This document shows, piece by piece, positions 52,950 through 62,055 of a stretch of 64,000 nt of DNA. This DNA is from Papillibacter cinnamivorans DSM 12816 (lineage in GTDB: Bacteria > Bacillota > Clostridia > Oscillospirales > Oscillospiraceae): positions 310,001 through 374,000 of the forward strand of contig NZ_FWXW01000001.1 of assembly GCF_900176335.1 (NCBI RefSeq), written 5' to 3'. The translations under genes and the position numbers were made by a program. The number at the start of each line of letters is the position of its first letter. Positions within the stretch are counted from its first letter, which is position 1. The notes under the pieces were generated by a model. It ran no database searches and was not told where the DNA came from. It worked only from the letters and a program-made list of their open reading frames with translations.

Positions 52950-54281
52950 ATGGCGGAAGTAAGCGCCCGTGAGCTGGCCTACGCATCCCTCGCCGCCTTC
53001 CGGAAGGAAGGAGCCTGGTCGGACGTCTATCTTCGGAAAACCGCCCCCCGGGCGGAGCTGTCCCCCCGGGATCTGGCTCTCGCCGCCCAGCTGAGCTACG
53101 GCGTTTTGCAGAACCGGCTCCTGCTGGATTTCTGGATCTCCCACTTCTCCTCCGTTTCTCTGAAAAAACTGGAGCCTCAGGTGCTGGATATCCTCCGCCT
53201 GGGCTTTTTCCAGCTTGCCATGCTGGACCGCGTTCCTCAGAGCGCCGCGGTGAACGAATCGGTGAAGCTGGCCCGGCGCCACTCGAACCCCCGGGCCGCG
53301 GGTCTGGTCAACGCCGTGCTGCGCGCCGCGGCAGGGAGGAAAGACGCCCTGCCCCTGCCGCCCCGGGAGCCCCGGGAGACCTATCTTTCCGTTCTTTACA
53401 GCCATCCGCTGTGGTATATCAGGGAAATGCTGCCCGTTTTGGGTCCGGAGGAAACCGAAGCCCTCCTGGGAGCCGACAACGCTCCCGCCCCGCTTTGGAT
53501 CCAGGTAAATTCCCTGAAGGCATCTCCGGAGGAAGTTGCGGCCCGCCTGGAAGGGGAAGGGGTTTCCGCGGAGCCCCATCCGTGGCTGCCCGGCTGCATG
53601 AAGCTGTCCGGCGCCGGCGGTCTGGAGCGCCTTTCCGCCTGGCGCGAAGGGCTTTTTCAGATTCAGGACCCCGCCTCCCGCCTTGCCGTGCTGGCGGCCG
53701 CGCCGGAACCCGGCTTCCGGGTGATCGACGGCTGCGCCGCGCCGGGAGGAAAGTCCTTCGCCGCGGCCATGGAGATGAAAAACCGGGGAAGCATCCTCTC
53801 CTGCGACATCTATCCGGCAAAGCTGGAAGCCATCCGGGAGGGCGCCGGCCGTCTGGGAATCTCCGTTCTTGAAACCGCTCTGCTGGACGCCTCCAAACCG
53901 GAGCCTTCCCTTGTCGGTTCCGCGGACCTGGTCCTCTCCGACGTGCCCTGCTCCGGCATGGGCGTCATCCGCAAGAAACCGGACATCCGATATAAGGACC
54001 CAGACTCTCTGAAAACCCTGCCGTCCCTGCAGCTTGCCATCCTCCGAAATCTCTCCGCTTACGTAAAGCCCGGCAGCGTCCTGCTCTATTCCACCTGTAC
54101 CCTGCGCCGGGAGGAAAACGAAGCCGTGGTCCGCGCCTTTCTGGATGAAGCCCCCGGCTTCGCGCCGGAGTCGTTCCGTCTGCCCGGCCTCGGGGAAGTC
54201 CCGGGCGGCATGCTCACCCTCTGGCCACACCGGCACGGCACCGACGGGTTTTTCATCTGCCGCATGAGGAAAAACATATGA
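52950..54281 (+). CDS. rsmB: 16S rRNA (cytosine(967)-C(5))-methyltransferase
   Basis: A 443-residue methyltransferase. An N-terminal NusB-like domain is followed by the SAM-binding DGCAAPGGKSFAAA, and the catalytic DVPCSGMGVIRKKPDI with its cysteine and YSTCTL with the second cysteine complete the RsmB/Sun pattern. It starts 2 bases after the metallopeptidase and overlaps rlmN by 4 bases. Confidence 0.94.
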   Translation: MAEVSARELAYASLAAFRKEGAWSDVYLRKTAPRAELSPRDLALAAQLSYGVLQNRLLLDFWISHFSSVSLKKLEPQVLDILRLGFFQLAMLDRVPQSAAVNESVKLARRHSNPRAAGLVNAVLRAAAGRKDALPLPPREPRETYLSVLYSHPLWYIREMLPVLGPEETEALLGADNAPAPLWIQVNSLKASPEEVAARLEGEGVSAEPHPWLPGCMKLSGAGGLERLSAWREGLFQIQDPASRLAVLAAAPEPGFRVIDGCAAPGGKSFAAAMEMKNRGSILSCDIYPAKLEAIREGAGRLGISVLETALLDASKPEPSLVGSADLVLSDVPCSGMGVIRKKPDIRYKDPDSLKTLPSLQLAILRNLSAYVKPGSVLLYSTCTLRREENEAVVRAFLDEAPGFAPESFRLPGLGEVPGGMLTLWPHRHGTDGFFICRMRKNI

Positions 54282-55321
54282 CCGACATCAAATCCATGAC
54301 CCCCGAGGAAATCGGGACCGTTCTCCGGGAGCTGGGAGAACCCTCCTACAGGGCGGAACAGATCTTCCGCAGGCTGCACCGGGGCGCCCGGTCCTTTGAC
54401 GAAATGTCAGAACTGCCCCAGAACCTCCGGAACAAGCTGAGGGAAACCTTTTTCGTAACCGTTCCCGAAATAGTGAAAAAGCAGACCGACCCGGAAGACG
54501 GGACGGTGAAATATCTCTGGCGCCTTTCGGACGGAAACTGTATCGAAACCGTCCTCATGCGCTACCGCCACGGGAACACCGTCTGCGTTTCCTCCCAGGC
54601 GGGCTGCCGCATGGGCTGCGCTTTCTGCGCCTCCGCCCTGGGCGGCTTTCGGCGCAATCTCGCCCCGTCGGAAATCCTGGATCAGGTGCTCTTCACCCAG
54701 CTGGATTCCGGCCTGCCTGTTTCCAACATCGTTCTCATGGGCATCGGGGAACCCATGGACAATTTCGAAAACGTCCTTCGTTTCCTGGACCTGGTAAACC
54801 GCCCTCAGGGGATGAACATCGGCATGCGCCACATTTCTCTTTCCACCTCGGGGCTTATCGAAAAAATTGACAAACTGGCAACTTATCATTTACAATTGAC
54901 GTTGTCGGTATCCCTCCACGCCCCCGACGACGAGACCCGTTCCCGCCTGATGCCCGTCAACCGGGGCACCGGGGTGGACGCGCTTATGGACGCCTGCCGC
55001 CGGTATTTTCAGCAGACCGGGCGCCGGATCTCCTATGAATACGCCCTCATCGACGGGGTAAACGACGCCGATTGGCAGGCGGATCTGCTCGCCTCCCGGT
55101 TGAAACGCGCCCCCGGCCATGTGAATCTCATTTCCCTCAATCCCGTTTCGGAGATCGGCCTGGTACCCAGCAGGCGCCTTGGGGAATTCAAGGCCCGCCT
55201 GGAATCCCATGGGGTGACCGTAACGGTCCGCCGGCGCTTGGGCAGAGGAATAGACGCCTCCTGCGGCCAGCTCCGCCGCCGCCAGCTCCTGGAGAGCGGC
55301 GGAAGGGAACCCGGAGCATAA
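54278..55321 (+). CDS. rlmN: Dual-specificity rRNA/tRNA adenine-C2 methyltransferase RlmN
   Basis: A radical-SAM enzyme of 347 residues that methylates A2503 of 23S rRNA and some tRNAs. The cluster motif is CRMGCAFCASALGGFRRN, and the second catalytic cysteine is in RGIDASCGQL near the C-terminus. GIGEPMDNFENV is the SAM-binding segment. Start overlaps rsmB by 4 bases. Confidence 0.95.
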   Translation: MTDIKSMTPEEIGTVLRELGEPSYRAEQIFRRLHRGARSFDEMSELPQNLRNKLRETFFVTVPEIVKKQTDPEDGTVKYLWRLSDGNCIETVLMRYRHGNTVCVSSQAGCRMGCAFCASALGGFRRNLAPSEILDQVLFTQLDSGLPVSNIVLMGIGEPMDNFENVLRFLDLVNRPQGMNIGMRHISLSTSGLIEKIDKLATYHLQLTLSVSLHAPDDETRSRLMPVNRGTGVDALMDACRRYFQQTGRRISYEYALIDGVNDADWQADLLASRLKRAPGHVNLISLNPVSEIGLVPSRRLGEFKARLESHGVTVTVRRRLGRGIDASCGQLRRRQLLESGGREPGA

Positions 55322-55498
55322 GACGAGAGAGTGCCGCTATAGATATGAATTGGATGGATCCGCGGCGGGCATCCGCCCGCCGGTATTATAGATCGTTGCC
55401 CAGCACCGGCCGGAAGGCCTGGGGAATGCGGGAGCCCGCTGCGGGCTTAACCCGTTTTCTTCAGGGTCGGTGTTGTAGCGGCAGCTGGAGGAATCGGG
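55322..55498. other. rlmN-prpC spacer with two GC hairpins
   Basis: 177 bases. GGCGGGC (55364-55370) pairs with GCCCGCC (55375-55381), and AGCCCGCTGCGGGCT at 55433-55447 is a near-perfect palindrome followed by TTAACCCGTTTT, a weak terminator. prpC then has a strong GGAGGAATC ribosome binding site. Confidence 0.4.
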
Positions 55499-56233
55499 AT
55501 GAAAGCGTGGGGAATCACGGACAAGGGCAGAGTCAGGCAGCAGAACCAGGACGCCTATGCCATCCGGCTCTTTGAGGACGGAGGACGCGCCGCTCTGGTG
55601 GTCTGCGACGGAATGGGCGGCGCCCGGGCCGGAAATGTGGCCAGCAGCCTCGCGGTGGAGACCTTTCTCGCTTCGCTGGAGCCTGCGCTTGTGCCGGGCG
55701 TAAGCGCCGAGCAGGTATCGGATATCGCCGTTGCCGCCGTGAACCGGGCAAACGCGGCTGTTAACGAAAAGGCGGGACTGTCCGACGAATGCAAGGGCAT
55801 GGGGACGACTCTGGTCTCCGCGGTGATTACCGGCAGCCAGGCCGTGATTGTCAACGTGGGGGACAGCCGCGCCTATCGCATCACCCCCGGCGGGATTCAG
55901 CGCATTACGAAGGACCATTCTCTGGTAGAGGATATGGTGGAGCGGGGGGACCTTACGCCCGAGGAGGCCCGGCTCCATCCCAGCAAGAACCTCATCACCC
56001 GCGCCCTGGGCACAGAACCCCGGGTGGAGTGCGACAGCTTTGTCGTTTCTCTGGAAAGCGGAGATTTTTTGCTCCTGTGTTCAGACGGACTCATCAATCA
56101 GGTCCGGGATCAGGAGATTTTATATGAGGTGCTCCATGGCGAGGACCTGCCCGGCTGCTGCGGAAGGCTGCTGGACATCGCCCTGTCCCGGGGCGCGCCC
56201 GACAATGTAACCGTGGTTCTTCTGCAGCTGTAA
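55499..56233 (+). CDS. prpC: Stp1/PrpC family protein phosphatase
   Basis: A 244-residue PP2C-type Ser/Thr phosphatase that reverses the neighbouring kinase. Metal-binding motifs are VVCDGMGGARAGNVAS, VGDSRAYRI, LCSDGLINQV and RGAPDNVTVVLL. GGAGGAATCGGG precedes the ATG. The kinase gene starts 33 bases downstream, as in B. subtilis (prpC-prkC-rsgA-thiN). Confidence 0.95.
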   Translation: MKAWGITDKGRVRQQNQDAYAIRLFEDGGRAALVVCDGMGGARAGNVASSLAVETFLASLEPALVPGVSAEQVSDIAVAAVNRANAAVNEKAGLSDECKGMGTTLVSAVITGSQAVIVNVGDSRAYRITPGGIQRITKDHSLVEDMVERGDLTPEEARLHPSKNLITRALGTEPRVECDSFVVSLESGDFLLLCSDGLINQVRDQEILYEVLHGEDLPGCCGRLLDIALSRGAPDNVTVVLLQL

Positions 56234-56266
56234 GGCCCGGAATTCAGAAGGGAGGGAAAAGCGTCG

Positions 56267-58213
56267 ATGGATAATTATATCGGCCAGCTTCTCGACAATC
56301 GTTACGAAATTCTGGAGGTGATCGGCACGGGGGGCATGGCGGTGGTCTACAAGGCCCGCTGCCACAGGCTCAACCGTCTGGTTGCCGTTAAAATACTGAA
56401 AAGCGATCTCGCCCAGGATGCGGATTTCCGCCGTCGGTTTCACGACGAGTCCAAGGCGGTGGCAATGCTCTCTCATCCCAATATTGTTTCCGTTTATGAT
56501 GTGAGCCGCTCTTCCAGCATAGAATATATCGTCATGGAGCTCATCGACGGCATCACCCTCAAGCAGTACATGCAAAAGCGCGGCCAGCTCAGCTGGCGGG
56601 AAGCGCTGCACTTTATCATTCAGATCACCAAAGCCCTGGGCCACGCTCACAGCCGCGGGATCATCCACCGGGATATCAAGCCCCACAACATCATGATTCT
56701 CCGGGACGGAAGCGTCAAAGTGGCCGATTTCGGCATTGCGCGCCTCACCTCCTCCCAGAACACCCTCACCCAGGAAGCCCTGGGCTCGGTGCACTACATT
56801 TCGCCGGAGCAGGCCCGGGGAAGCCATGTGGACGCCCGCTCGGATATCTATTCCGCCGGTGTCGTCCTCTACGAGATGATCACCAACCGCCTGCCCTACG
56901 AGGGGGACTCTCCCGTATCCGTGGCCATTCAGCACATCAATTCCGTCCCTCTGTCCCCCAGGGAATTGAATCCCGAAATTCCCGAGGCCCTGGAGGCCAT
57001 CACAATGAAAGCCATGGCTTCCGATGTGGAAAAGCGGTATCCCTCCGCCGACGCCATGCTCTCCGACCTGGAGGAGTTCCGGAAAAATCCCAGCATCATC
57101 TTCGACTACACTCCCGCAGACTTCATGAACAAGCCGGATACCGGAGAACCCACCCAGGTGATCTCCAATTCCGGCCGCCGAAAAGCCATCAATCCCCGTC
57201 TGCGATACAGCGAAGACGTGGAGTATGAGGATCTGCAGGTCCGGAGAGGCTCCGGCAGAAAGCGGGCCGTCATGGTCACCGCCGTAGTGGTGGTGCTGGT
57301 CGTTATCTTCTCCCTCTGGTTCTTTATCTTCCGCAGCTTTTTCTCCGCCACCAGCGAGCTGACGGTACCGGAACTGGTGGGGAAACGTCTGGAGGACGTC
57401 CGCTCTTCCGACGATAACAGCGAATTTACCATTGTGGAGGGGGAACCCCAGTACAGTGACGAGACGGAGGCGGGCGTCATCCTCTCCCAGGACCCGGAAA
57501 GCGGCCGGAAGGTCAAGCGCAACACAGAAATCACCGTGGTGGTGAGTCTGGGGCCCAGGACCGCGTCCATGCCGGATCTGGTTAACACCGAATACCGGTC
57601 CGCTCTGATATATCTGGACAATATGGGCTTTGATTTCCACGTCACCACCAGCGAGGCCGCCTCCGACACCATTACAAAAGGGTATGTCGTCTCCACCCAG
57701 CCGGTTTATGGGACCGAGCTTACGAAAAATGCGGAGATCGTCGTGGTGGTAAGCACCGGGCCGGAGGTGAAAATGGTCACCGTTCCTTCCTTTGTGGGCC
57801 TTCCCATTGAAACCGTTGAGCTCCAGCTTGCCGCACTCAATCTGAAGGAAGGCACCCTGACGCCGGTGGAAGACAGCTCTGAAGACGGCACGGTCCTTTC
57901 CCAGAGCGTAGCCGCCACCACCTCCGTCCCCGAAGGGACCGCCATTAATTTTGAAATCAGCGTAGGACCCGCCGTCACCCCCAGCGAGAAGCCCGTAATT
58001 ACCCCCGTCACCCTGACGCAGACCATCGGCCTTCCCTCCGGCGAGGGCGTGGTGCATGTGGTGGTGGAACTGGATAACGCCGTTGTCTTCGACAAGACGG
58101 TAAATAAAAATCTCGGGTCCATCCCCGTCTCCCTGTCCGGCACGGGCACTGAGTGGATGTACGTGTATTTCGACGGGGTGCTCAGCGACAGCCGGGAGAT
58201 CACCTTTAGCTGA
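56267..58213 (+). CDS. prkC: PASTA-domain Ser/Thr kinase (PrkC/PknB)
   Basis: A 648-residue transmembrane kinase. The cytoplasmic kinase domain has GTGGMAVVYKA, VAVKIL (ATP lysine), IIHRDIKPHNIM and VADFGIA. A single membrane helix spans about 336-356. Three extracellular PASTA repeats follow, each with a VPxLVG or equivalent segment, and the protein ends in an extra C-terminal domain of about 80 residues without PASTA features. In Firmicutes the repeats sense muropeptides and lipid II. The GGAGGGAAAAG before the ATG is strong. Confidence 0.94.
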   Translation: MDNYIGQLLDNRYEILEVIGTGGMAVVYKARCHRLNRLVAVKILKSDLAQDADFRRRFHDESKAVAMLSHPNIVSVYDVSRSSSIEYIVMELIDGITLKQYMQKRGQLSWREALHFIIQITKALGHAHSRGIIHRDIKPHNIMILRDGSVKVADFGIARLTSSQNTLTQEALGSVHYISPEQARGSHVDARSDIYSAGVVLYEMITNRLPYEGDSPVSVAIQHINSVPLSPRELNPEIPEALEAITMKAMASDVEKRYPSADAMLSDLEEFRKNPSIIFDYTPADFMNKPDTGEPTQVISNSGRRKAINPRLRYSEDVEYEDLQVRRGSGRKRAVMVTAVVVVLVVIFSLWFFIFRSFFSATSELTVPELVGKRLEDVRSSDDNSEFTIVEGEPQYSDETEAGVILSQDPESGRKVKRNTEITVVVSLGPRTASMPDLVNTEYRSALIYLDNMGFDFHVTTSEAASDTITKGYVVSTQPVYGTELTKNAEIVVVVSTGPEVKMVTVPSFVGLPIETVELQLAALNLKEGTLTPVEDSSEDGTVLSQSVAATTSVPEGTAINFEISVGPAVTPSEKPVITPVTLTQTIGLPSGEGVVHVVVELDNAVVFDKTVNKNLGSIPVSLSGTGTEWMYVYFDGVLSDSREITFS

Positions 58214-58214
58214 T

Positions 58215-59093
58215 ATGGAAGGAACAATTTTCAAGGCCCTCAGCGGCTTTTATTACGCGGACACGGCGGACGGCATCCTGGAATGCCGCGCCCGGGGCCG
58301 CTTCCGCAAGGACGGAGAGACCCCCCTGGTGGGCGACTGTGCGGAAATAACCCCTTTGGGAAACGGAAAGGGGATTCTGGAGCGGATTTTGCCCCGGAAA
58401 AACGAGTTTTTGCGCCCTGCCGTCTCCAATATCGACCAGATGGTCATCGTGGCCTCCGCCGCCATTCCTGAGACCGACCCCTTTCTCATCGACAGGCTGG
58501 CTGTGGTGGCCCGCCTGAGAAACTGCGGCGTGGTGGTCTGCGTCAACAAATGCGACTTGAATCATGGCGATTTTCTCGTTGGGCTTTACCGGAAGGCCGG
58601 CTTTCCCGTGGCGCGGGTGAGCGCGGAGACCGGGGAGGGTATTTCGGAGCTGATACCCCTGATAACGGGCCGGGTCTCGGTTTTCACCGGCAACTCCGGG
58701 GTGGGGAAAACCAGCATTTTAAACGCCCTGGAGCCCGGCTTTCACCTTCGGGTGGGAGAGGTGAGCGAAAAACTGGGGCGGGGAAGGCACACCACCCGGC
58801 ATGTGGAACTCTTCCGCTTGTCCTGCGGTGCCGTCGTCACCGATACCCCGGGATTTTCTTCCTTCGACGCGGATCTTCTGGACCTGAACACCAAAGCCCG
58901 GCTCCCCTGGGGGATGCCGGAATTTGAGCCCTATCTGGGCAAATGCCGCTTTTCCGACTGCAGCCATACCAAGGAGCAGGGCTGCGCCGTTCTGGAGGCG
59001 GTGGCCCAGGGCAAAATTCAGCCCAGCCGTCACGAAAGCTATCGGAAGCTTTATGAGCTCCTGAAGGATAAGAAGGAGTGGGAGCAGCTTTGA
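58215..59093 (+). CDS. rsgA: Ribosome small-subunit-dependent GTPase A
   Basis: A circularly permuted GTPase that checks the maturing 30S subunit. G4 (NKCD) comes before the P-loop GNSGVGKTS, with DTPGFSSFD as G3. The zinc-binding knuckle CRFSDCSHTKEQGCAV closes the protein. N-terminal OB fold (GRFRKDGETPLVGD). 292 residues. Starts 2 bases after prkC. Confidence 0.94.
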   Translation: MEGTIFKALSGFYYADTADGILECRARGRFRKDGETPLVGDCAEITPLGNGKGILERILPRKNEFLRPAVSNIDQMVIVASAAIPETDPFLIDRLAVVARLRNCGVVVCVNKCDLNHGDFLVGLYRKAGFPVARVSAETGEGISELIPLITGRVSVFTGNSGVGKTSILNALEPGFHLRVGEVSEKLGRGRHTTRHVELFRLSCGAVVTDTPGFSSFDADLLDLNTKARLPWGMPEFEPYLGKCRFSDCSHTKEQGCAVLEAVAQGKIQPSRHESYRKLYELLKDKKEWEQL

Positions 59094-59755
59094 GTCAAAC
59101 GGCAGTGATTTTCGGTTCCGTATCCCATAAGGACTGGGGTTTTGCGCGGGCGTATTTTCCCGAAGACCCCTTGGTGATCTGCGCCGACGGGGGGCTCCGC
59201 TCGGCTTTGGCCGCGGGCCTGCATCCGCAGATTCTGGTGGGAGACGGGGACTCCGGAGGGACTCCCCGGGCGGATCTTCGCTTCGTCCCCTTAAGGCGGG
59301 AAAAAGATTTTTCCGACGCCCACGCGGCCGTCCGCCTGGCTCTGGAAGAGGGGGCGGATCGCCTGATTCTCCTGGGCTGCAGCGGAGGCCGGGCCGACCA
59401 TTATCTCGCGAATCTCTTTCTTCTGGAAACCATCGCCGGGCTTGGCGCGTCCGGGCTGCTTGTGGACCCGCAAAATGAGATTTCCTTTTTCTCCGGCGGC
59501 CGGATCACCGTAAAAAACGACCCGCCCTACCGGTATTTCGGCCTTCAGCCCATCGATGAGAAGCTAACCGGGGTCACTCTTTCAGGCGTCAGATACCCTC
59601 TCATCGATGCCACTGTTTGCAGAGGGGACACCCTGAGCATCAGCAACGAACCCCTTTCCTCGGAGTTTTCCGTGGAGGTGGACTCCGGCCGTTCCTTTCT
59701 GATCCGCAGCGGCCGCATCTGCCCCCGTCTGGTCCATAAATTCAGGCTTAAATAA
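59090..59755 (+). CDS. thiN: Thiamine diphosphokinase
   Basis: Transfers pyrophosphate from ATP to thiamine. ILVGDGDSGG, the LLGCSGGRADHYLANLFLL region and the C-terminal GxxxSISNE (here GDTLSISNEP) are the family signatures. 221 residues. The TTG at 59090 with GGGAG five bases ahead is preferred; a GTG at 59078 is an alternative. It overlaps rsgA by 4 bases. No rpe gene lies between, unlike in B. subtilis. Confidence 0.9.
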   Translation: MSQTAVIFGSVSHKDWGFARAYFPEDPLVICADGGLRSALAAGLHPQILVGDGDSGGTPRADLRFVPLRREKDFSDAHAAVRLALEEGADRLILLGCSGGRADHYLANLFLLETIAGLGASGLLVDPQNEISFFSGGRITVKNDPPYRYFGLQPIDEKLTGVTLSGVRYPLIDATVCRGDTLSISNEPLSSEFSVEVDSGRSFLIRSGRICPRLVHKFRLK

Positions 59756-59790
59756 ATTTCGGTTCTGCCGCCGCCCGTCAAATAGTCAAA

Positions 59791-59830
59791 AACCGGGAGG
59801 CCGCCTAAAATGGCGGCCTCCCGGTTTATT
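59791..59830 (+). terminator. Rho-independent terminator after thiN
   Basis: AACCGGGAGGCCGCC pairs perfectly over 15 bases with GGCGGCCTCCCGGTT around TAAAAT, followed by TATT. Confidence 0.88.
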
Positions 59831-59985
59831 CCGCTGAAAGAAGAAAAAGCGAGTCTCCGGCAAGCCGGTAAGAAACGGAGCCGGACTCCAGGCGTCCAAA
59901 GTCACGGTTTTTCTTCCTTCGTATATACTGTAATAGCCGTATTGCTTCCGCAATATGATTGAGTATGACGAAAGGCGGCATACAT

Positions 59986-60138
59986 ATGTTCATTGGCACT
60001 CGGGTAATCGTTTTATGCGCCGCCGCGCTGGGGCTGGGGATTCTTCTGGCCTCCGTCTTTCCCTCCAGCTTTGTGGTGGCCGTCTTCGGCCTCGCGCTGG
60101 TGGTTATGGCATATTTCTACTTCCGCGGCTGCAGATGA
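59986..60138 (+). CDS. Small hydrophobic membrane protein (50 aa)
   Basis: A 50-residue protein beginning MFIGTRVIVLCAAALG. It has two hydrophobic stretches (about 7-23 and 29-44) separated by PSS, ending in FRGCR. AAAGG lies about ten bases before the ATG. A palindrome TATTGC-TTCC-GCAATA at 59939-59954 lies upstream. The family was not recognised. Its position between thiN and spoVM suggests a sporulation link, but this is inference from context only. Confidence 0.6.
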   Translation: MFIGTRVIVLCAAALGLGILLASVFPSSFVVAVFGLALVVMAYFYFRGCR

Positions 60139-60253
60139 AATCCGCCGTTCCCGGCCCGCCGGAGCGCCCGGCGCGGCGGAAAGAGACATTTTCGGCCCGC
60201 CGCCGGCCGCAACGGGCGGCTGCCGCGCGTTATGCGGCGGAAAGGTGCTTTGT

Positions 60254-60325
60254 ATGAAGATTGTAGTGGTAAAATCGCCCAGGCTCTTCACCGGAATTTT
60301 GCGTGCAATATTTGGAATTCGATGA
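60254..60325 (+). CDS. spoVM: Stage V sporulation protein M (23 aa)
   Basis: A 23-residue microprotein that aligns without gaps to B. subtilis SpoVM (26 aa). It keeps M1-K2, K7, P9, the basic residue at 10, G14-I15, R17-A18 and G21, and the same amphipathic helix pattern. In Bacillus SpoVM inserts on the convex forespore membrane and anchors SpoIVA. GAAAGGTG lies seven bases before the ATG. The location right after the prpC-prkC-rsgA-thiN run is the B. subtilis locus order. sipL-like and spoIVA genes follow. Confidence 0.88.
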   Translation: MKIVVVKSPRLFTGILRAIFGIR

Positions 60326-60385
60326 ATAACCCCTCGTCCCTGCTCATACACTCGTATTGAAATGAGCGACAAGGGGAGGACAAAT

Positions 60386-61927
60386 ATGGAGCTGGAACTC
60401 AAAAAAAGAAAGTTAGCCTGTTGTGAAAGGATTTTGGATACTACGCTGGCTCACGAGGAAACCATGGAGATGATCGTTCCCGATGCCTGCCCGGATATCC
60501 TGCGGATCATTGACACCGAGGGAAAGGTCCTGATTCGGGGCAAGGATACGCAGGATGGCCGGGCTGAAATTACCGGCACGGTAAAAACCTGCGTTCTCTA
60601 TGTTCCCGACGGGGAGCGGGGGATCCGGCGCCTGGAAATGTCCATCCCCTTTACCTGCGTGCTGGAAAACCGGGACCTCACCCAGACCACTTCTCTGGTG
60701 GTCCGCCCCTGCCTGCAGGCGATTGAGACACGCCTTCTCAATCCCCGGAAAGTCCTTGCCCGGGCGAACATCCTTCTGTGCGTCTGTGCCTACCGGCCCA
60801 TGGAAATGGAGCTCTGCTCCGACGTGGAGGGAACCGAGGCCAAGAGCCTGGAGATCCTCCGGGAAACCCAGACCGCGTACCTGGTTCTGTCCGTAAAGGA
60901 TAAGGACTTTACATTTGTGGATGAATTGAACATATCCTCCGCCAAGCCCGGGGTGGAAGAGATCCTGCGCACCCATGTGTCTCTCTCCTCCGGAGACGCC
61001 AAGGTCATTGGCAACAAGCTGGTTTTCAAGGGAATCGCCAATGTGGAAATTCTCTATCGGAGCACCGCCGGAGACATGACCAGCGGAAAATACGAGCTTC
61101 CGTTCTCTCAGATTCTGGAATCGGAGGGCGCGGGGGAAGACGCGGTCTGCGATATTATCCTCATGCTCTCCGGCGCGGAATTCCAGATCGGCGGGGAATC
61201 CTCCCCCAACGAAAACCACATCGTCACGGTGACCCTGAATTTAAAATCCCAGGCGGTGATCAGTGAAAACCTGCCCCTGGATATGATAACCGACCTCTAC
61301 TCCACGGTCTATGAGCTCTCCGCCGACCTTCAGCCACTGGCTCTCCCGTCTTTGATAGAAAAAACGGTTCACCGCCAGACCCTGCGGGAAACCGTGGAGA
61401 CGGGAGTGCTGACCCGCTCGGTGCTGGACGCAGCCGTGGGCATGGGAGAAACCACCCAGACCCGGGAGGGAACCATGGTCACCCTCAGCGCCGAGGCCAC
61501 AGTCACCGCGGTGTACATGGCCGAGGACAACGAGCTTTATGAGGTTTCCCGCCGCACTCCCGCCTCCTGCCGGATCGAGGCTCCGGAAACCAGCCGCGTC
61601 TGGGCGATGGCTTCCTGCCCGGGAGAAATCTTCGCCACCCCCTCCGCCAGCGGGATCGAACTGCGCTTTTCCGTGGACTTTGAGATTCTGGTCACCGGCG
61701 GCAGCAAAACCGCCTGTATCCGGGATGTCCGCATGAACACGGCTTCTCCCAAGGATCTCTCCGGCAGTCCCTCCGTGGTCCTGCGCATGGCGGGAGGGCA
61801 GGAGCGCCTCTGGGACATCGCCAAAAAATACAACACTACGGTGAAGGATATCATGACGGCCAACGAACTGGCCGAATCCGAGGGTCTGCCGGAGGGCCGC
61901 CTGCTCCTCATCCCCAAAAAGCGCTGA
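60386..61927 (+). CDS. sipL: SipL-like SPOCS (DUF3794) and LysM protein
   Basis: A 513-residue protein with repeated SPOCS/DUF3794 segments (VPDACPDILRIIDTEGKV near the N-terminus, and a repeat near 190-320) and a C-terminal LysM domain (about 465-512: RLWDIAKKYNTTVKDIMTANEL). This architecture and length match SipL, the clostridial partner that binds SpoIVA through its LysM domain and attaches the coat to the forespore. GGGGAGGAC precedes the ATG at 60386. The spoIVA gene follows directly, supporting the assignment. Confidence 0.85.
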   Translation: MELELKKRKLACCERILDTTLAHEETMEMIVPDACPDILRIIDTEGKVLIRGKDTQDGRAEITGTVKTCVLYVPDGERGIRRLEMSIPFTCVLENRDLTQTTSLVVRPCLQAIETRLLNPRKVLARANILLCVCAYRPMEMELCSDVEGTEAKSLEILRETQTAYLVLSVKDKDFTFVDELNISSAKPGVEEILRTHVSLSSGDAKVIGNKLVFKGIANVEILYRSTAGDMTSGKYELPFSQILESEGAGEDAVCDIILMLSGAEFQIGGESSPNENHIVTVTLNLKSQAVISENLPLDMITDLYSTVYELSADLQPLALPSLIEKTVHRQTLRETVETGVLTRSVLDAAVGMGETTQTREGTMVTLSAEATVTAVYMAEDNELYEVSRRTPASCRIEAPETSRVWAMASCPGEIFATPSASGIELRFSVDFEILVTGGSKTACIRDVRMNTASPKDLSGSPSVVLRMAGGQERLWDIAKKYNTTVKDIMTANELAESEGLPEGRLLLIPKKR

Positions 61928-62055
61928 ACCGCCGCAGGTCCGATACGCCCAGGCACTCTTCCGATTCCGGCGGGTCCCGCCGCTGATGAAATGAATAAAC
62001 TGCGCCGAATGCCGCCCGCGGCATTCCGGTAAAAGTCCGTGAGGGGGAAAAATGC

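Noticed and set aside
56120-58234. Minus-strand open frame of about 700 codons opposite prkC
   Set aside because: It mirrors the real kinase gene, is rich in Gly/His/Asp from antisense codons, and has no family motifs.
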